Below are positions 19,351-27,431 of a stretch of 53,020 nt of DNA, piece after piece. Both the position numbers and the translations under genes were made by a program. The first letter of the stretch is position 1. Each line of letters begins with the position of its first letter. The notes below the pieces were generated by a model that had not been told where the DNA came from, searched no databases, and worked only from the letters and a program-made list of their open reading frames with translations. Source of the DNA: Clostridiaceae bacterium (GTDB lineage Bacteria > Bacillota > Clostridia > Oscillospirales > Acutalibacteraceae); contig JAEELT010000081.1 in assembly GCA_016282855.1 (NCBI GenBank), positions 1-53,020 of the forward strand. Direction: 5' to 3'.

Positions 19351-19368
19351 GGCGGAAACAAAGCCGCC
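19351..19368 (-). other. Hairpin in the asd 5' leader
   Basis: GGCGG (19351-19355) pairs with CCGCC (19364-19368) with an 8-nt loop, inside the roughly 72-nt asd leader and about 25 nt before the start codon. It may stabilise the mRNA or affect translation. It is far too small to be a lysine riboswitch. Confidence 0.45.
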
Positions 19369-19376
19369 GAAAAAAC

Positions 19377-19405
19377 TTGACAATTTGTGCTATGAATAAT
19401 AGAAT
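19377..19405 (+). promoter_or_regulatory. Promoter of queA
   Basis: TTGACA (19377-19382), 17-bp spacer, TAGAAT (19400-19405) on the plus strand. Expected start near 19412. The -10 shares two bases with the -10 of the opposing asd promoter. Confidence 0.75.
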
Positions 19406-19432
19406 GATACCACAATAAGTAGTATTAGTCAA
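19404..19432 (-). promoter_or_regulatory. Promoter of asd-dapA-dapB
   Basis: On the minus strand TTGACT (19432-19427), 17-bp spacer, TATCAT (19409-19404). Expected start near 19397. It overlaps the queA promoter, so polymerase binding at the two should compete. Confidence 0.75.
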
Positions 19433-19464
19433 TTATTTTTTAAATAAAGAAAGAGTATTTCGTT

Positions 19465-20490
19465 ATGAAAAAAAGCGACTTTTTTTATGAGCTTCCCGAA
19501 GAACTGATCGCCCAGCATCCCGCAAATCCCCGCGACAGCTCCAGGCTTATGGTTTTACACAAAGACACAGGATTGTGCGAACATAAAAAATTCAGCGATA
19601 TTATAGACTATCTGGAGCCCGGTGACTGTCTGATTCTCAATAACACAAGGGTTATTCCCGCCAGGATGTACGGAACGAGAACAGATACGGGAGCTGTTGT
19701 GGAGTTCCTTCTTCTGAAACAGCTCAGCTCAAACGAATGGGAAGTTATTACGGGTCCGGGTAAAAAAGCAAGAGCCGGTCACCGCTTCACATTCGGAGAC
19801 GGAGAGCTGACCGCTGAAATAACAGAAGTCCTCCCAGACGGCAACAGAATAGCCCGCTTCGGTTTTGAGGGCAATTTTTACAGTATAATAGATAAAATCG
19901 GCGAAATGCCGCTCCCCCACTATATCACAGAGAAACTTGAGGACAAAGAAAGATACCAGACTGTTTATTCAAAGGAAAAAGGCAGCGCTGCCGCACCGAC
20001 TGCCGGGCTTCATTTCACTCCGGAATTACTAAAAAAAATTGAAGATAAAGGCATAAAAATCGGTTATGTAACTCTTCATGTCGGTCTCGGAACATTCAGA
20101 CCTGTTAAAGCTGAAAACATTGAAGACCATCATATGCATTCCGAGCATTATACCCTTCCCGCCGAAACAGCCGAAATAATAAACAGCACCCGGAAAAACG
20201 CAGGCAGGATATTTGCTGTCGGAACAACCTGTACGAGAACACTTGAGTCCGTTGCCTCAGCCAAAGGAGAAATAACCGCCGATGACGGAGACACAAGCAT
20301 TTTTATTTATCCCGGATATAAATTCAAATGTATTGACTGCCTGATTACAAATTTTCATCTTCCCGAAAGCACATTGATAATGCTCGTGAGCGCTTTCAGC
20401 GGATACGATAACACTATGAATGCATATAAAACAGCCGTTAATGAAAAATACAGATTCTTTTCATTCGGTGATGCAATGCTGATTATTTAG
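19465..20490 (+). CDS. queA: tRNA preQ1(34) S-adenosylmethionine ribosyltransferase-isomerase
   Basis: A 341-aa enzyme that adds the ribosyl group of SAM to preQ1 at tRNA position 34 to make epoxyqueuosine. Landmarks are [14 protein letters not shown] at the N-terminus, [35 protein letters not shown] and the C-terminal [19 protein letters not shown]. Length is standard. It stands alone on plus with its own promoter. The usual partner tgt is not in the window. Confidence 0.97.
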   Translation: MKKSDFFYELPEELIAQHPANPRDSSRLMVLHKDTGLCEHKKFSDIIDYLEPGDCLILNNTRVIPARMYGTRTDTGAVVEFLLLKQLSSNEWEVITGPGKKARAGHRFTFGDGELTAEITEVLPDGNRIARFGFEGNFYSIIDKIGEMPLPHYITEKLEDKERYQTVYSKEKGSAAAPTAGLHFTPELLKKIEDKGIKIGYVTLHVGLGTFRPVKAENIEDHHMHSEHYTLPAETAEIINSTRKNAGRIFAVGTTCTRTLESVASAKGEITADDGDTSIFIYPGYKFKCIDCLITNFHLPESTLIMLVSAFSGYDNTMNAYKTAVNEKYRFFSFGDAMLII

Positions 20491-20581
20491 ATTTTTTAGA
20501 GCAAGCTTTACAGCCGTTTCTTCGGCTTCAAAATAGGTCATTTCTCCGAAAATGACTGTATAATTTTTATTATCAAAACGG

Positions 20582-20587
20582 TATAAT
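20582..20587 (+). promoter_or_regulatory. -10-like TATAAT before the 39-aa small ORF
   Basis: A perfect TATAAT lies 50 nt before the ATG; another sits at 20559-20564. Neither has a convincing -35, so the promoter call is tentative. Confidence 0.35.
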
Positions 20588-20636
20588 TTAATTGTAAAAA
20601 GGGTAACACCTTTAATATTGCTAAGGAGGTTTAATT

Positions 20637-20756
20637 ATGGATTTTGTAGCTCAGATTCTAGAATCAGTCCGCACACTTCTCGCTTTCCTCGGTGAATTCA
20701 AAGCATCGGGTATAGTTGATATTATTGCGCAGTTTTTCGGAAGCATGCCTTTCTGA
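20637..20756 (+). CDS. 39-aa small protein, predicted amphipathic helix
   Basis: A short ORF of 39 codons starting MDFVAQILESVRTLL and ending GSMPF, with a perfect AAGGAGGT (20623-20630) placed 6 nt before the ATG. A strong terminator begins 19 nt after its stop. The sequence alternates hydrophobic and polar residues as in an amphipathic helix, with a Gly-Glu-Phe-Lys-Ala-Ser-Gly turn in the middle, suggesting two short membrane-active helices. There is no signal peptide and no family I recognise. The isolated unit with excellent signals argues that it is translated. A small membrane-associated peptide or toxin is possible but unproven. Confidence 0.6.
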   Translation: MDFVAQILESVRTLLAFLGEFKASGIVDIIAQFFGSMPF

Positions 20757-20774
20757 TTACTATTTAATGCTGAA

Positions 20775-20810
20775 AGCAGCCTGTACAAAATGTACAGGCT
20801 GCTTTGTTTT
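20775..20810 (+). terminator. Strong intrinsic terminator after the small ORF
   Basis: AGCAGCCTGTACA (20775-20787) and TGTACAGGCTGCT (20791-20803) form a perfect 13-bp stem with an AAA loop, followed by TTGTTTTTAT. The T tract is only on the plus strand. The convergent glycoside-hydrolase-like gene ends immediately beyond. Confidence 0.92.
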
Positions 20811-22030
20811 TATCTGAATGCTTCTTTAACTTCGTAAAATGCAGGTTTTGGATTGCCCTGCCCGTCAACTATCCCCCATCCCGTTTCAACAGGACAATCG
20901 CTTTGACCGCAGACATAACAATGATCGGTGTCGTTCCACATATAAATAAAAGAACCTGCGCACCAGGAGAGTGAACGTAGTTTGGGTATAAGATATTTAT
21001 AAAACTTCGCCTGACCTTCCGGAGAGTGCTTATAGCCGTAAAGACCGGTACCCTCCCGAAGCTCGCAGAAAATATGATTTGAAAACTCGCCGTTAAACAA
21101 AAGGTCAAACTTTTCTTCATCACTTCTGTCTGCATATATAGTTTCAAACTCTTTTTTTAATCCTTCGGGCAAACGGGAAATAAAAGTATTTACGTCTTGT
21201 TTTACTTCATCAAGGCTTTCAAAGCCGTATTTTCTGAGAATCTCTCTTTTTTCTTCGTCGCTTTTCGGCTCTCCGTAACCGATGTAACCAAACTCAGTCA
21301 TAATAAGCGGTTTGCGCGTTACAAGGCGAATCAGATTCATAGCCGCAAAGTAAATATCAATATTTTTTACAATGTTTTCAAATGAACCCAGATATAAGTC
21401 AACACCGACATAATCGCAATACTTATTGTATTTGAGCATTTTGAATGTAAGAGTAAGAAAGCCCATTCCGCCGAGGTTGTAACCGATGATTTCATCTTGT
21501 GCGAGAGGATACATAGCTTTCATTGTTTCTCCGACAAAATAAGCGGCTTCCTCCATTGTAAAAGGAGCGGTAAAGCGGTCCACTCCCATTTCATTTGCTA
21601 CCTGATAACCGGAAACAAGTCCTCTGAGGTCTTCCATATAAAAGCGGGCAACATCCATTATCGCTTCATAATCGGCTTCGTTTCTGATATCAAGGCCGTG
21701 CTGAAGAAATTCATTTGGATTGGGCGTAACAAGGAACACTTTGAATCCGTTATCGACATACTGCCTGATCCAGTTCTTAAAATACTGATAATAAAGGCTT
21801 ATTTCTCCGTTTTCATCAAAAGGATAAGTAGCGTCAACCCTTATCCATTCGATATTTGATTCGTGGATCAGTTCATAATCTTCCGAAGGATGACAGACAC
21901 CTTTTATATAGCCTGAATCTTTACCGGATTCAAACGAAGAAGGACCGGAAAAACCGGTAAACGGAAAAGTAAATACATTGACAACAGGAACAAGAACCGC
22001 AAGAATAAAACCGATTATCTTGTTAACCAT
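20810..22030 (-). CDS. Glycoside-hydrolase-like TIM-barrel protein, membrane-anchored or secreted
   Basis: A 406-aa protein with a hydrophobic N-terminal segment (about 5-25; signal peptide or anchor) and a clan GH-A-like (beta/alpha)8 barrel. The probable acid/base is E147 in YQVANEMG (Asn-Glu pair after strand 4) and the nucleophile E246 in PLIMTEFGYIG (strand 7). The C-terminus SFIYMWNDTDH followed by ETGWGIVDGQGNPKPAFY is typical of GH5/GH39/GH2-like barrels. The start is ATG 22030, behind AGGGCGGTG; a longer in-frame reading would overlap alr and lose the signal. Substrate unknown. It is the last gene of the D-amino-acid operon, which may be coincidental. Confidence 0.75.
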   Translation of the reverse strand: MVNKIIGFILAVLVPVVNVFTFPFTGFSGPSSFESGKDSGYIKGVCHPSEDYELIHESNIEWIRVDATYPFDENGEISLYYQYFKNWIRQYVDNGFKVFLVTPNPNEFLQHGLDIRNEADYEAIMDVARFYMEDLRGLVSGYQVANEMGVDRFTAPFTMEEAAYFVGETMKAMYPLAQDEIIGYNLGGMGFLTLTFKMLKYNKYCDYVGVDLYLGSFENIVKNIDIYFAAMNLIRLVTRKPLIMTEFGYIGYGEPKSDEEKREILRKYGFESLDEVKQDVNTFISRLPEGLKKEFETIYADRSDEEKFDLLFNGEFSNHIFCELREGTGLYGYKHSPEGQAKFYKYLIPKLRSLSWCAGSFIYMWNDTDHCYVCGQSDCPVETGWGIVDGQGNPKPAFYEVKEAFR

Positions 22031-22055
22031 GAACGCACCGCCCTTGAATAAAAAA

Positions 22056-23168
22056 TTATTCGGTATAAACTCTCGGAACACGTTTGGAAATTCTGCAGGG
22101 AAGTTCATAATTGAAGGAATACGCTTTTTCGCTTACTTCTTCCATTGAAAGTTCTTCAGAACCCTGCTTACCGACAAGCACGACCTCATCTCCGGGTCTG
22201 CAATCAATACCGGTAACATCAACCATAAACTGATCCATACATACCCTGCCGGTTATAGGAGCTCTTTTGCCTGAGATAAGTACCTCGCCGATATTGGAAA
22301 GGCATCTTGGATAACCGTCGGCATAGCCCACGGGAACAGTAGCGATTACTCTGTCGCCTTTAGCGGTATATGTTCCGCCGTAAGAAATCTCGCGCCCGTC
22401 CTCAAGAGTTTTGATATAAGATATACGGGCTTTCCAGGTAAGCGCAGGCTCAAGTCTGAGAACATTTTTATCCACCTCATCCGAGGGGTAAAGTCCGTAA
22501 GTGATAATACCCATACGGCACATATCAAAATAATCGTCAAAATCGATAATTCCCGCGCTGTTATTGAGATGCCTGAGCGGAATATTAACTCCTCTGCTTT
22601 CGAGCATAGATGCAAACTTTCTGTATTTTTCACGCTGAGCCAGCGCGCGGGTAAGGTCTTTGCAGTCCGCTGTGGCAAAATGTGAGAAAAGCCCCTCGGG
22701 ATAAATACCGGGCAGCGAAGCAATAGCTTTGCATATATCGGCATCTTTCTCGGTAACCTGAAAACCAATACGGCTCATTCCGGTATCAACAGCAAAATGA
22801 AACGGGGTATTTTTTCCGAGTTTAATACTCTGAGCAGAAAGAGCCTCGGCATCTTCCATAGTGAAAATGGGTATTCTTATGCCGTACTTGCAAACCGTTT
22901 CATAATCCCAGGGAAATACTCTGCCTAAAATGAGAACGGGATTCTTAATTCCGTTTTCTTTAAGTTCAACAGCTTCTTCAATTGTAGCTACACCGAAAAA
23001 ATCACATTTGCCGTCAAGAAGTCTGCTTATTCTGACAGCGCCGTGACCGTAAGCATCGGCTTTTACAACCGCAAGTATCGCGGCGCGGTCGCCGATTTTA
23101 TTTTTTACTTCGTTGAAATTGTGCTCAATTGCTTTGAGGTTTATTTCCGCGTATGTTCTCAGATTCAT
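22056..23168 (-). CDS. alr: Alanine racemase
   Basis: A 370-aa fold-type III PLP enzyme interconverting L- and D-alanine. The PLP lysine is K36 in VVKADAYGHGA; further landmarks are GMSRIGF, LNNSAGI, ISYGGTYTAKGDRVIATVPVGYADG and CMDQFMVDVT. Its start overlaps the pxpA stop (ATGA), so it is part of the aminotransferase-Pxp operon rather than a free-standing cell-wall gene. A separate biosynthetic copy may exist elsewhere. Confidence 0.96.
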   Translation of the reverse strand: MNLRTYAEINLKAIEHNFNEVKNKIGDRAAILAVVKADAYGHGAVRISRLLDGKCDFFGVATIEEAVELKENGIKNPVLILGRVFPWDYETVCKYGIRIPIFTMEDAEALSAQSIKLGKNTPFHFAVDTGMSRIGFQVTEKDADICKAIASLPGIYPEGLFSHFATADCKDLTRALAQREKYRKFASMLESRGVNIPLRHLNNSAGIIDFDDYFDMCRMGIITYGLYPSDEVDKNVLRLEPALTWKARISYIKTLEDGREISYGGTYTAKGDRVIATVPVGYADGYPRCLSNIGEVLISGKRAPITGRVCMDQFMVDVTGIDCRPGDEVVLVGKQGSEELSMEEVSEKAYSFNYELPCRISKRVPRVYTE

Positions 23169-23920
23169 TTTATCGCCTCTGAAAGATTAACAGTTTTGAT
23201 ATTGTTTTCGGCAAAAGCTCTGTTAAGAGCCTTAACAAAATTAAGCGCATTTTCGCTGTCGCCGTGTACACAAACGGAATGGGCTTCAATAGATATATCC
23301 TCGCCCGTGTATGCGCGCACCTTCCCTTCGGTAATCATCCTGAGCACACGGAAAATAGCTTCATTCTCATCGGTTATCATTGAACCCTCAAGCTTTCTTG
23401 CTCTTAAAGTGCCGTCGGCTTCATAGGCTCTGTCAGCAAAAACTTCACACGCGTAGTTGATACCGTATTTCCTGGCGGATTCAATCATCTCAGAGCCCGA
23501 AAGAGCAAGCAATATTAAATCTCTGTCAAAATCTTTAACGGCTTTTGCAATCGCATCTGAGAGATCAGGGCTTTTTGCCGCCATATTATACATTGCCCCG
23601 TGAGGCTTTATATGGCAGAGCTTTTTGTCCTTCGCACAGGCAAAGGCTGACAAAGCACCGAGCTGATACAGAGTAAACTCATAAACCTGCATGGGAGAAA
23701 CAGCCATATTTGTTCTGCCGAAGTTTTCTTTGTCCGGATAACCCGGATGCGCGCCGAAGGAAACACCGTTTGAAATACAGTTATCTATTGTTGCGTTCAT
23801 TATTCCTGCGTCACCGGCGTGAAATCCGCAGGCAATATTTGCCGAGGTAATAAGAGGAATGATTTTGCTGTCAAACTCAGCGCCCTCTCCGAGGTCTGAA
23901 TTCAAATCTATTTTATACAT
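23165..23920 (-). CDS. pxpA: 5-oxoprolinase subunit PxpA (LamB/YcsF family)
   Basis: A 251-aa member of the LamB/YcsF family, characterised as PxpA: with PxpB and PxpC it hydrolyses 5-oxoproline (pyroglutamate) to glutamate using ATP. Conserved features are DLNSDLGEG at the N-terminus, SANIACGFHAGD, GAHPGYPD, HIKPHGAMYN and HGDSENALNF near the end. It follows the DUF1445 gene by 9 nt and overlaps alr. Confidence 0.95.
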   Translation of the reverse strand: MYKIDLNSDLGEGAEFDSKIIPLITSANIACGFHAGDAGIMNATIDNCISNGVSFGAHPGYPDKENFGRTNMAVSPMQVYEFTLYQLGALSAFACAKDKKLCHIKPHGAMYNMAAKSPDLSDAIAKAVKDFDRDLILLALSGSEMIESARKYGINYACEVFADRAYEADGTLRARKLEGSMITDENEAIFRVLRMITEGKVRAYTGEDISIEAHSVCVHGDSENALNFVKALNRAFAENNIKTVNLSEAIK

Positions 23921-23929
23921 ACACTCACC

Positions 23930-24715
23930 TCAATATTTGAGACTTACATTTTTAACATCCGTTATAAACATATGGCCGGGCGCGTGAGTAATCGCGATGG
24001 GAGGCTTTGTTTGCATAACAGCATTCTGTGGAGTTACTCCGCAGGCCCAGAAAACAGGTGTTTCGCCCGGATTAACGGTAACTGAATCGCCGTAGTCCGG
24101 CTTTGATATATCGCTTATCCCGATGAATTCCGGGTTGCCTATATGAATCGGCGCGCCGTGAACTCTGGGCATTGCCGCGGTTACATTCACGGATTTAACA
24201 ACAAGTTCATCAGGAATAGGTCTCATTGAAACAACCATATTGCCGTGAAATTTTCCGGCAGGCCTGAGCTCAATATTTGTATTGAACATTGGCACATTTC
24301 TCTTTTCTTCAATGTGCCTTACGGGAATATCCGCCTCGAGCATCTCGCTCTCGAACGAAAATGAACAGCCGATAAGGAAATATACAAAGTTATTCTGCCA
24401 GTAATCCGTAATATCGGTAACCTCTTTAATCAGTTTACCGTCTTTCCAAATTCTGTATTTCGGGAAATCCTTGCATATATCTCCCCCGTTTGCCATCTCT
24501 CTGATATCTTTTGAGCCGACATCCCCCACTTCAAGAACGGGGCAAGGCTTAGGATTTCGCAAACAGAAGAGAAGAAAATCAAATGCGTAGTCCTCGGGCA
24601 GAATGCAAAGATTTGCCTGAGCATAACCGTTGCACATACCCGATGTCTGAAAATCGATTTTTCCTTCTCTGATCAGTTTTTTTACTTCCTGAGGATGCAT
24701 TGAGGAATAATCCAT
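23930..24715 (-). CDS. DUF1445 protein (YcsI type; D-glutamate cyclase N-domain homologue)
   Basis: A 261-aa protein of the DUF1445/putative hydro-lyase family (B. subtilis YcsI). It shows the family features SGMCNGYAQANLCILP, FVYFLIGCSFSFE, RPAGKFHGNMVVSMRPIP and ITHAPGHMFITD. The animal enzyme DGLUCY, D-glutamate cyclase, carries this domain followed by DUF4392, and the DUF4392 partner is in this same operon. It is inferred to form or open 5-oxo-D-proline with that partner. ATG 24715 is chosen because GGAGGT lies 6 nt upstream; an earlier ATG would overlap pxpC. Confidence 0.85.
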   Translation of the reverse strand: MDYSSMHPQEVKKLIREGKIDFQTSGMCNGYAQANLCILPEDYAFDFLLFCLRNPKPCPVLEVGDVGSKDIREMANGGDICKDFPKYRIWKDGKLIKEVTDITDYWQNNFVYFLIGCSFSFESEMLEADIPVRHIEEKRNVPMFNTNIELRPAGKFHGNMVVSMRPIPDELVVKSVNVTAAMPRVHGAPIHIGNPEFIGISDISKPDYGDSVTVNPGETPVFWACGVTPQNAVMQTKPPIAITHAPGHMFITDVKNVSLKY

Positions 24716-24719
24716 TTTA

Positions 24720-25643
24720 TTACCTCCCGGCAAGTTTATTATAGAATTTCATTTCTTTAACAGCGGCTTTTTCAGCCTTTTCAACGGTAATTCTTCTGAA
24801 ACGAATCCTGTCATTCCCTTTCGCCTGGGCAAGCTTGGGCAAATCGGCGGAAATAACTGTGGCAATTTTTGCATATCCGCCCGTAGTCTGATGATCTGCC
24901 ATAAGGATAATAGGCTGACCGTTTCTTGAAATCTGAACTGAGCCGAAAGCGATGCCGTCTGAAATAATATCCATACCGTCCTTGCCTTTGAGAGAAATAC
25001 CGTTGAGTCTGATTCCCATTCTGTCAAAAAAGGGAGATACACAGTAAATCTGGCTGAAAAACAGCTTTAAATCGGTATCGGTAAACATATCATCCTGAGG
25101 CCCCGGTACAGCCCTTACTGTAATTTCATTGGGATAAACATCTTTCTGAACTTCTTTTTTTAAATCCGGAGCCGATTTAAAACCACCGGTTTCAAGAATA
25201 TCCCCGGCTTTGAGCTTTCTGCCTTCAAGCCCGCCTACACCGATTTTCATATTTGTTGATGCACTGCCCATAACAAGAGGAACGGCAAATCCTCCGGAGA
25301 CAGCCAGATATGTTCTTATACCTGAAACGGCTTTTCCCATAGTCAGTTTGCTGCCCGCAGGAGCAAGATACGGTTTATTGTTTTTTATCGGAACGCCGTT
25401 TAATGACGGGCTGAAATTGCCTCCGCTGATGCAGAAATATGTGTCATGAATAAAATCACAGCATATTCCGGTAACGGTCATTTCAAGCACGGGAGCATTG
25501 AAATCATTGCCGCACAAAGTGTTTGCAACAACAGCGCTTCTCTTATCCATAACTCCGCTTTCGGTAAAACCGGTTTTCATAAACCCCGGTCTGCCGAGAT
25601 CCTGTACGGTAGTTATCATACCGGGCGATGTGATTCTTATCAT
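24720..25643 (-). CDS. pxpC: 5-oxoprolinase subunit PxpC (KipA, biotin-dependent carboxyltransferase-like)
   Basis: A 307-aa KipA/PxpC subunit. N-terminal MIRITSPGMITTVQDLGRPG is the family hallmark; later ones are SGVMDKRSAVVANTL, YLAVSGGF and NRMG-type FFDRMGIRLNG followed by GQPIILMADHQTTGGYAKIATV. It is a cyclophilin-like fold that acts with PxpB. ATG 25643 overlaps the pxpB stop as ATGA, with GGAGGTG as Shine-Dalgarno. Confidence 0.94.
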   Translation of the reverse strand: MIRITSPGMITTVQDLGRPGFMKTGFTESGVMDKRSAVVANTLCGNDFNAPVLEMTVTGICCDFIHDTYFCISGGNFSPSLNGVPIKNNKPYLAPAGSKLTMGKAVSGIRTYLAVSGGFAVPLVMGSASTNMKIGVGGLEGRKLKAGDILETGGFKSAPDLKKEVQKDVYPNEITVRAVPGPQDDMFTDTDLKLFFSQIYCVSPFFDRMGIRLNGISLKGKDGMDIISDGIAFGSVQISRNGQPIILMADHQTTGGYAKIATVISADLPKLAQAKGNDRIRFRRITVEKAEKAAVKEMKFYNKLAGR

Positions 25644-26365
25644 AAATTCACCTCCCGGCAAACAGGAGAATAAGTGCCTTGCGCAATCCTGTTTTCAAGC
25701 TCATCGAATTCTTCTCTGCTTATACTGTAAAATTGTATATATTCCCCGGCATTATAAAGAATAGGTGGATTTGCCTTGGGATCATACACATTTACAGGTG
25801 TTTTTCCTATAAGTCTCCAGCCGCCGGGAGAAGCAATCGGATAGATCCCCGTCTGCTCACCGCCTATTCCGACGGCTCCCTTGAAAATTTCAAGGCGTGG
25901 GCTTTCGAGTCTGGGTGTTACAAGGCGCTTGTCCATACCGCCCAGGTAAGCAAAACCGGGGAGAAATCCCAGCATATAAATCAGATAAGGCACGGATGTG
26001 TGGATAGTTATAATTTCGTCCTTTGTAAGGCCCGTATGCTGACAAACGCTTTCAATATCGAGGGCGAATTCATCATCGTAGCAAACAGGTATATCCCATA
26101 CTTTTGCGGCATTAGTGACGCCAACACTCAGATTATCAATTATTTCCGACAGTATTGCTTTCAGCTTGCGGGCTTTTATTACCGTGCAGTCATAAACAAT
26201 CATAAGTGAAGTGAATGTCGGAACGAGCTCCGTAACACCATCAATATGTTTATCCTGCACCGAAGAGGTTAACGCAGTAATATACGCGTTAACCTCTTCG
26301 CTTATTTCTTTTTCAAGCTGAACGGTCAATGCTCTGTCACCGTTTTGTAAAAAAGAATATTTCAT
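25640..26365 (-). CDS. pxpB: 5-oxoprolinase subunit PxpB (KipI)
   Basis: A 241-aa allophanate-hydrolase subunit 1-like protein (KipI/PxpB). The sequence FLQNGDRALTVQLE at the start, the motif YLIYMLGFLPGFAYLGGMD, PRLESPRLEIFKGAVGIGGEQTGIYPIASPGGWRLIG are diagnostic. In B. subtilis KipI also inhibits the sporulation kinase KinA, but the proven ancestral role is in 5-oxoprolinase. It overlaps the stop of the DUF4392 gene by 4 nt. Confidence 0.95.
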   Translation of the reverse strand: MKYSFLQNGDRALTVQLEKEISEEVNAYITALTSSVQDKHIDGVTELVPTFTSLMIVYDCTVIKARKLKAILSEIIDNLSVGVTNAAKVWDIPVCYDDEFALDIESVCQHTGLTKDEIITIHTSVPYLIYMLGFLPGFAYLGGMDKRLVTPRLESPRLEIFKGAVGIGGEQTGIYPIASPGGWRLIGKTPVNVYDPKANPPILYNAGEYIQFYSISREEFDELENRIAQGTYSPVCREVNL

Positions 26366-27420
26366 TTGTAAAACCCTTTTGATATAGTTTTGTCAAACCA
26401 TAAAGCTGTTTTATCCTCAACAGTCGGAGGATATTCAATAAGCGCTTTCATAAGGGAAACCATCGGCAGCACAATGTTTTTGCCGATTCCGTCAATATAA
26501 GGCCTTGCCTCGCCGTACATATCGAGCATACCGGCTCCGGCGGCGGCATCCATCACGGCAGACTGAATATCAGCTGAATGGAAAAGATCCGTATTGCCGA
26601 GAATAAATGCGGCTGCTGCCATAACTGCGTTACAGCCCCAGTCGGAAACGGTCGCGGTAAGGATATTGTCTGCCTTTGTGTCAGCAAGAATACCGTAACC
26701 GGTACCGGCTCTGCATCCGCCGAGTTCAGCGTAGGGAATATACTCTCTTATATGTTCTTCAATAGCGCCCATCCCGATTTCATTACCGAGATCGCCTATT
26801 GACATATTGTATATACCGAGCTCCTGACATTTAACAAACAGCACATCATATTTCGGCTCAATATCAGTAGTATTGAGACCGGTCGCATTATGATAATAAC
26901 CGTTTTTATTTCTGCCGGGCGCTTCATTTGAAATAACCGCGCAGGGTTTGCCGTGCGAAAGAATTTCAAGAGCCTGCTTTTCGGCTTCATTATCGTTTAA
27001 AGTAAAGGAAACGACAATAACCGTGCCGGGGTCACTGCAATCTAGATCAAAGCTTACTTTCATTGAAAGAACCTTGCTCATCGCTTCGACCGCTTTTACG
27101 CACTGCTCGGGAATAATCATCACGGGAATCGCCGAAAAGGCTTTGATAATGAAGCATGAAAGAACGGTTGAAGATATAATACCGTCAGTCTCGGCCTCAT
27201 TCCAGGGAGGAAGGACAAAGCCCGTAAGGATGAAAACTTTTTCGCCGGCTTTAATATTTTTGACAAGCCCTTTTGCGCAGTGAACAGAAAGAGGCTCACC
27301 GGTAAACTTTCTTGAGCCGTCATAAAGAATCCGGCAAACGCCGTATCCCCTGGGGTCGAGATTCATAAGTGTATCAAGATCTTCGCCTATATTAAAGAGA
27401 GTTAATTCTTCTTTGTTCAT
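26362..27420 (-). CDS. DUF4392 protein (D-glutamate cyclase C-domain homologue)
   Basis: A 352-aa protein matching DUF4392, the C-terminal domain of the mitochondrial D-glutamate cyclase DGLUCY. Features are the N-terminal DPRGYGVCRILYDGSRKF, VFILTGFVLPPWNEAETDG, VISNEAPGRNKNGYYHNATG and the glycine-rich GNEIGMGAIEEHI plus GGCRAGTGYGILADTK. A Glu-Xaa-Asp (EAETDG) cluster and conserved Glu/Asn residues may bind substrate or metal. It lies between the aminotransferase (11 nt upstream) and pxpB (4-nt overlap). Its role is inferred from family and context. Confidence 0.85.
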   Translation of the reverse strand: MNKEELTLFNIGEDLDTLMNLDPRGYGVCRILYDGSRKFTGEPLSVHCAKGLVKNIKAGEKVFILTGFVLPPWNEAETDGIISSTVLSCFIIKAFSAIPVMIIPEQCVKAVEAMSKVLSMKVSFDLDCSDPGTVIVVSFTLNDNEAEKQALEILSHGKPCAVISNEAPGRNKNGYYHNATGLNTTDIEPKYDVLFVKCQELGIYNMSIGDLGNEIGMGAIEEHIREYIPYAELGGCRAGTGYGILADTKADNILTATVSDWGCNAVMAAAAFILGNTDLFHSADIQSAVMDAAAGAGMLDMYGEARPYIDGIGKNIVLPMVSLMKALIEYPPTVEDKTALWFDKTISKGFYK

Positions 27421-27431
27421 ATTATCATCTC

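Noticed and set aside
19326-19400. Lysine riboswitch before asd-dapA-dapB
   Set aside because: The leader is only about 70 nt with one 5-bp hairpin, too small for the lysine aptamer.
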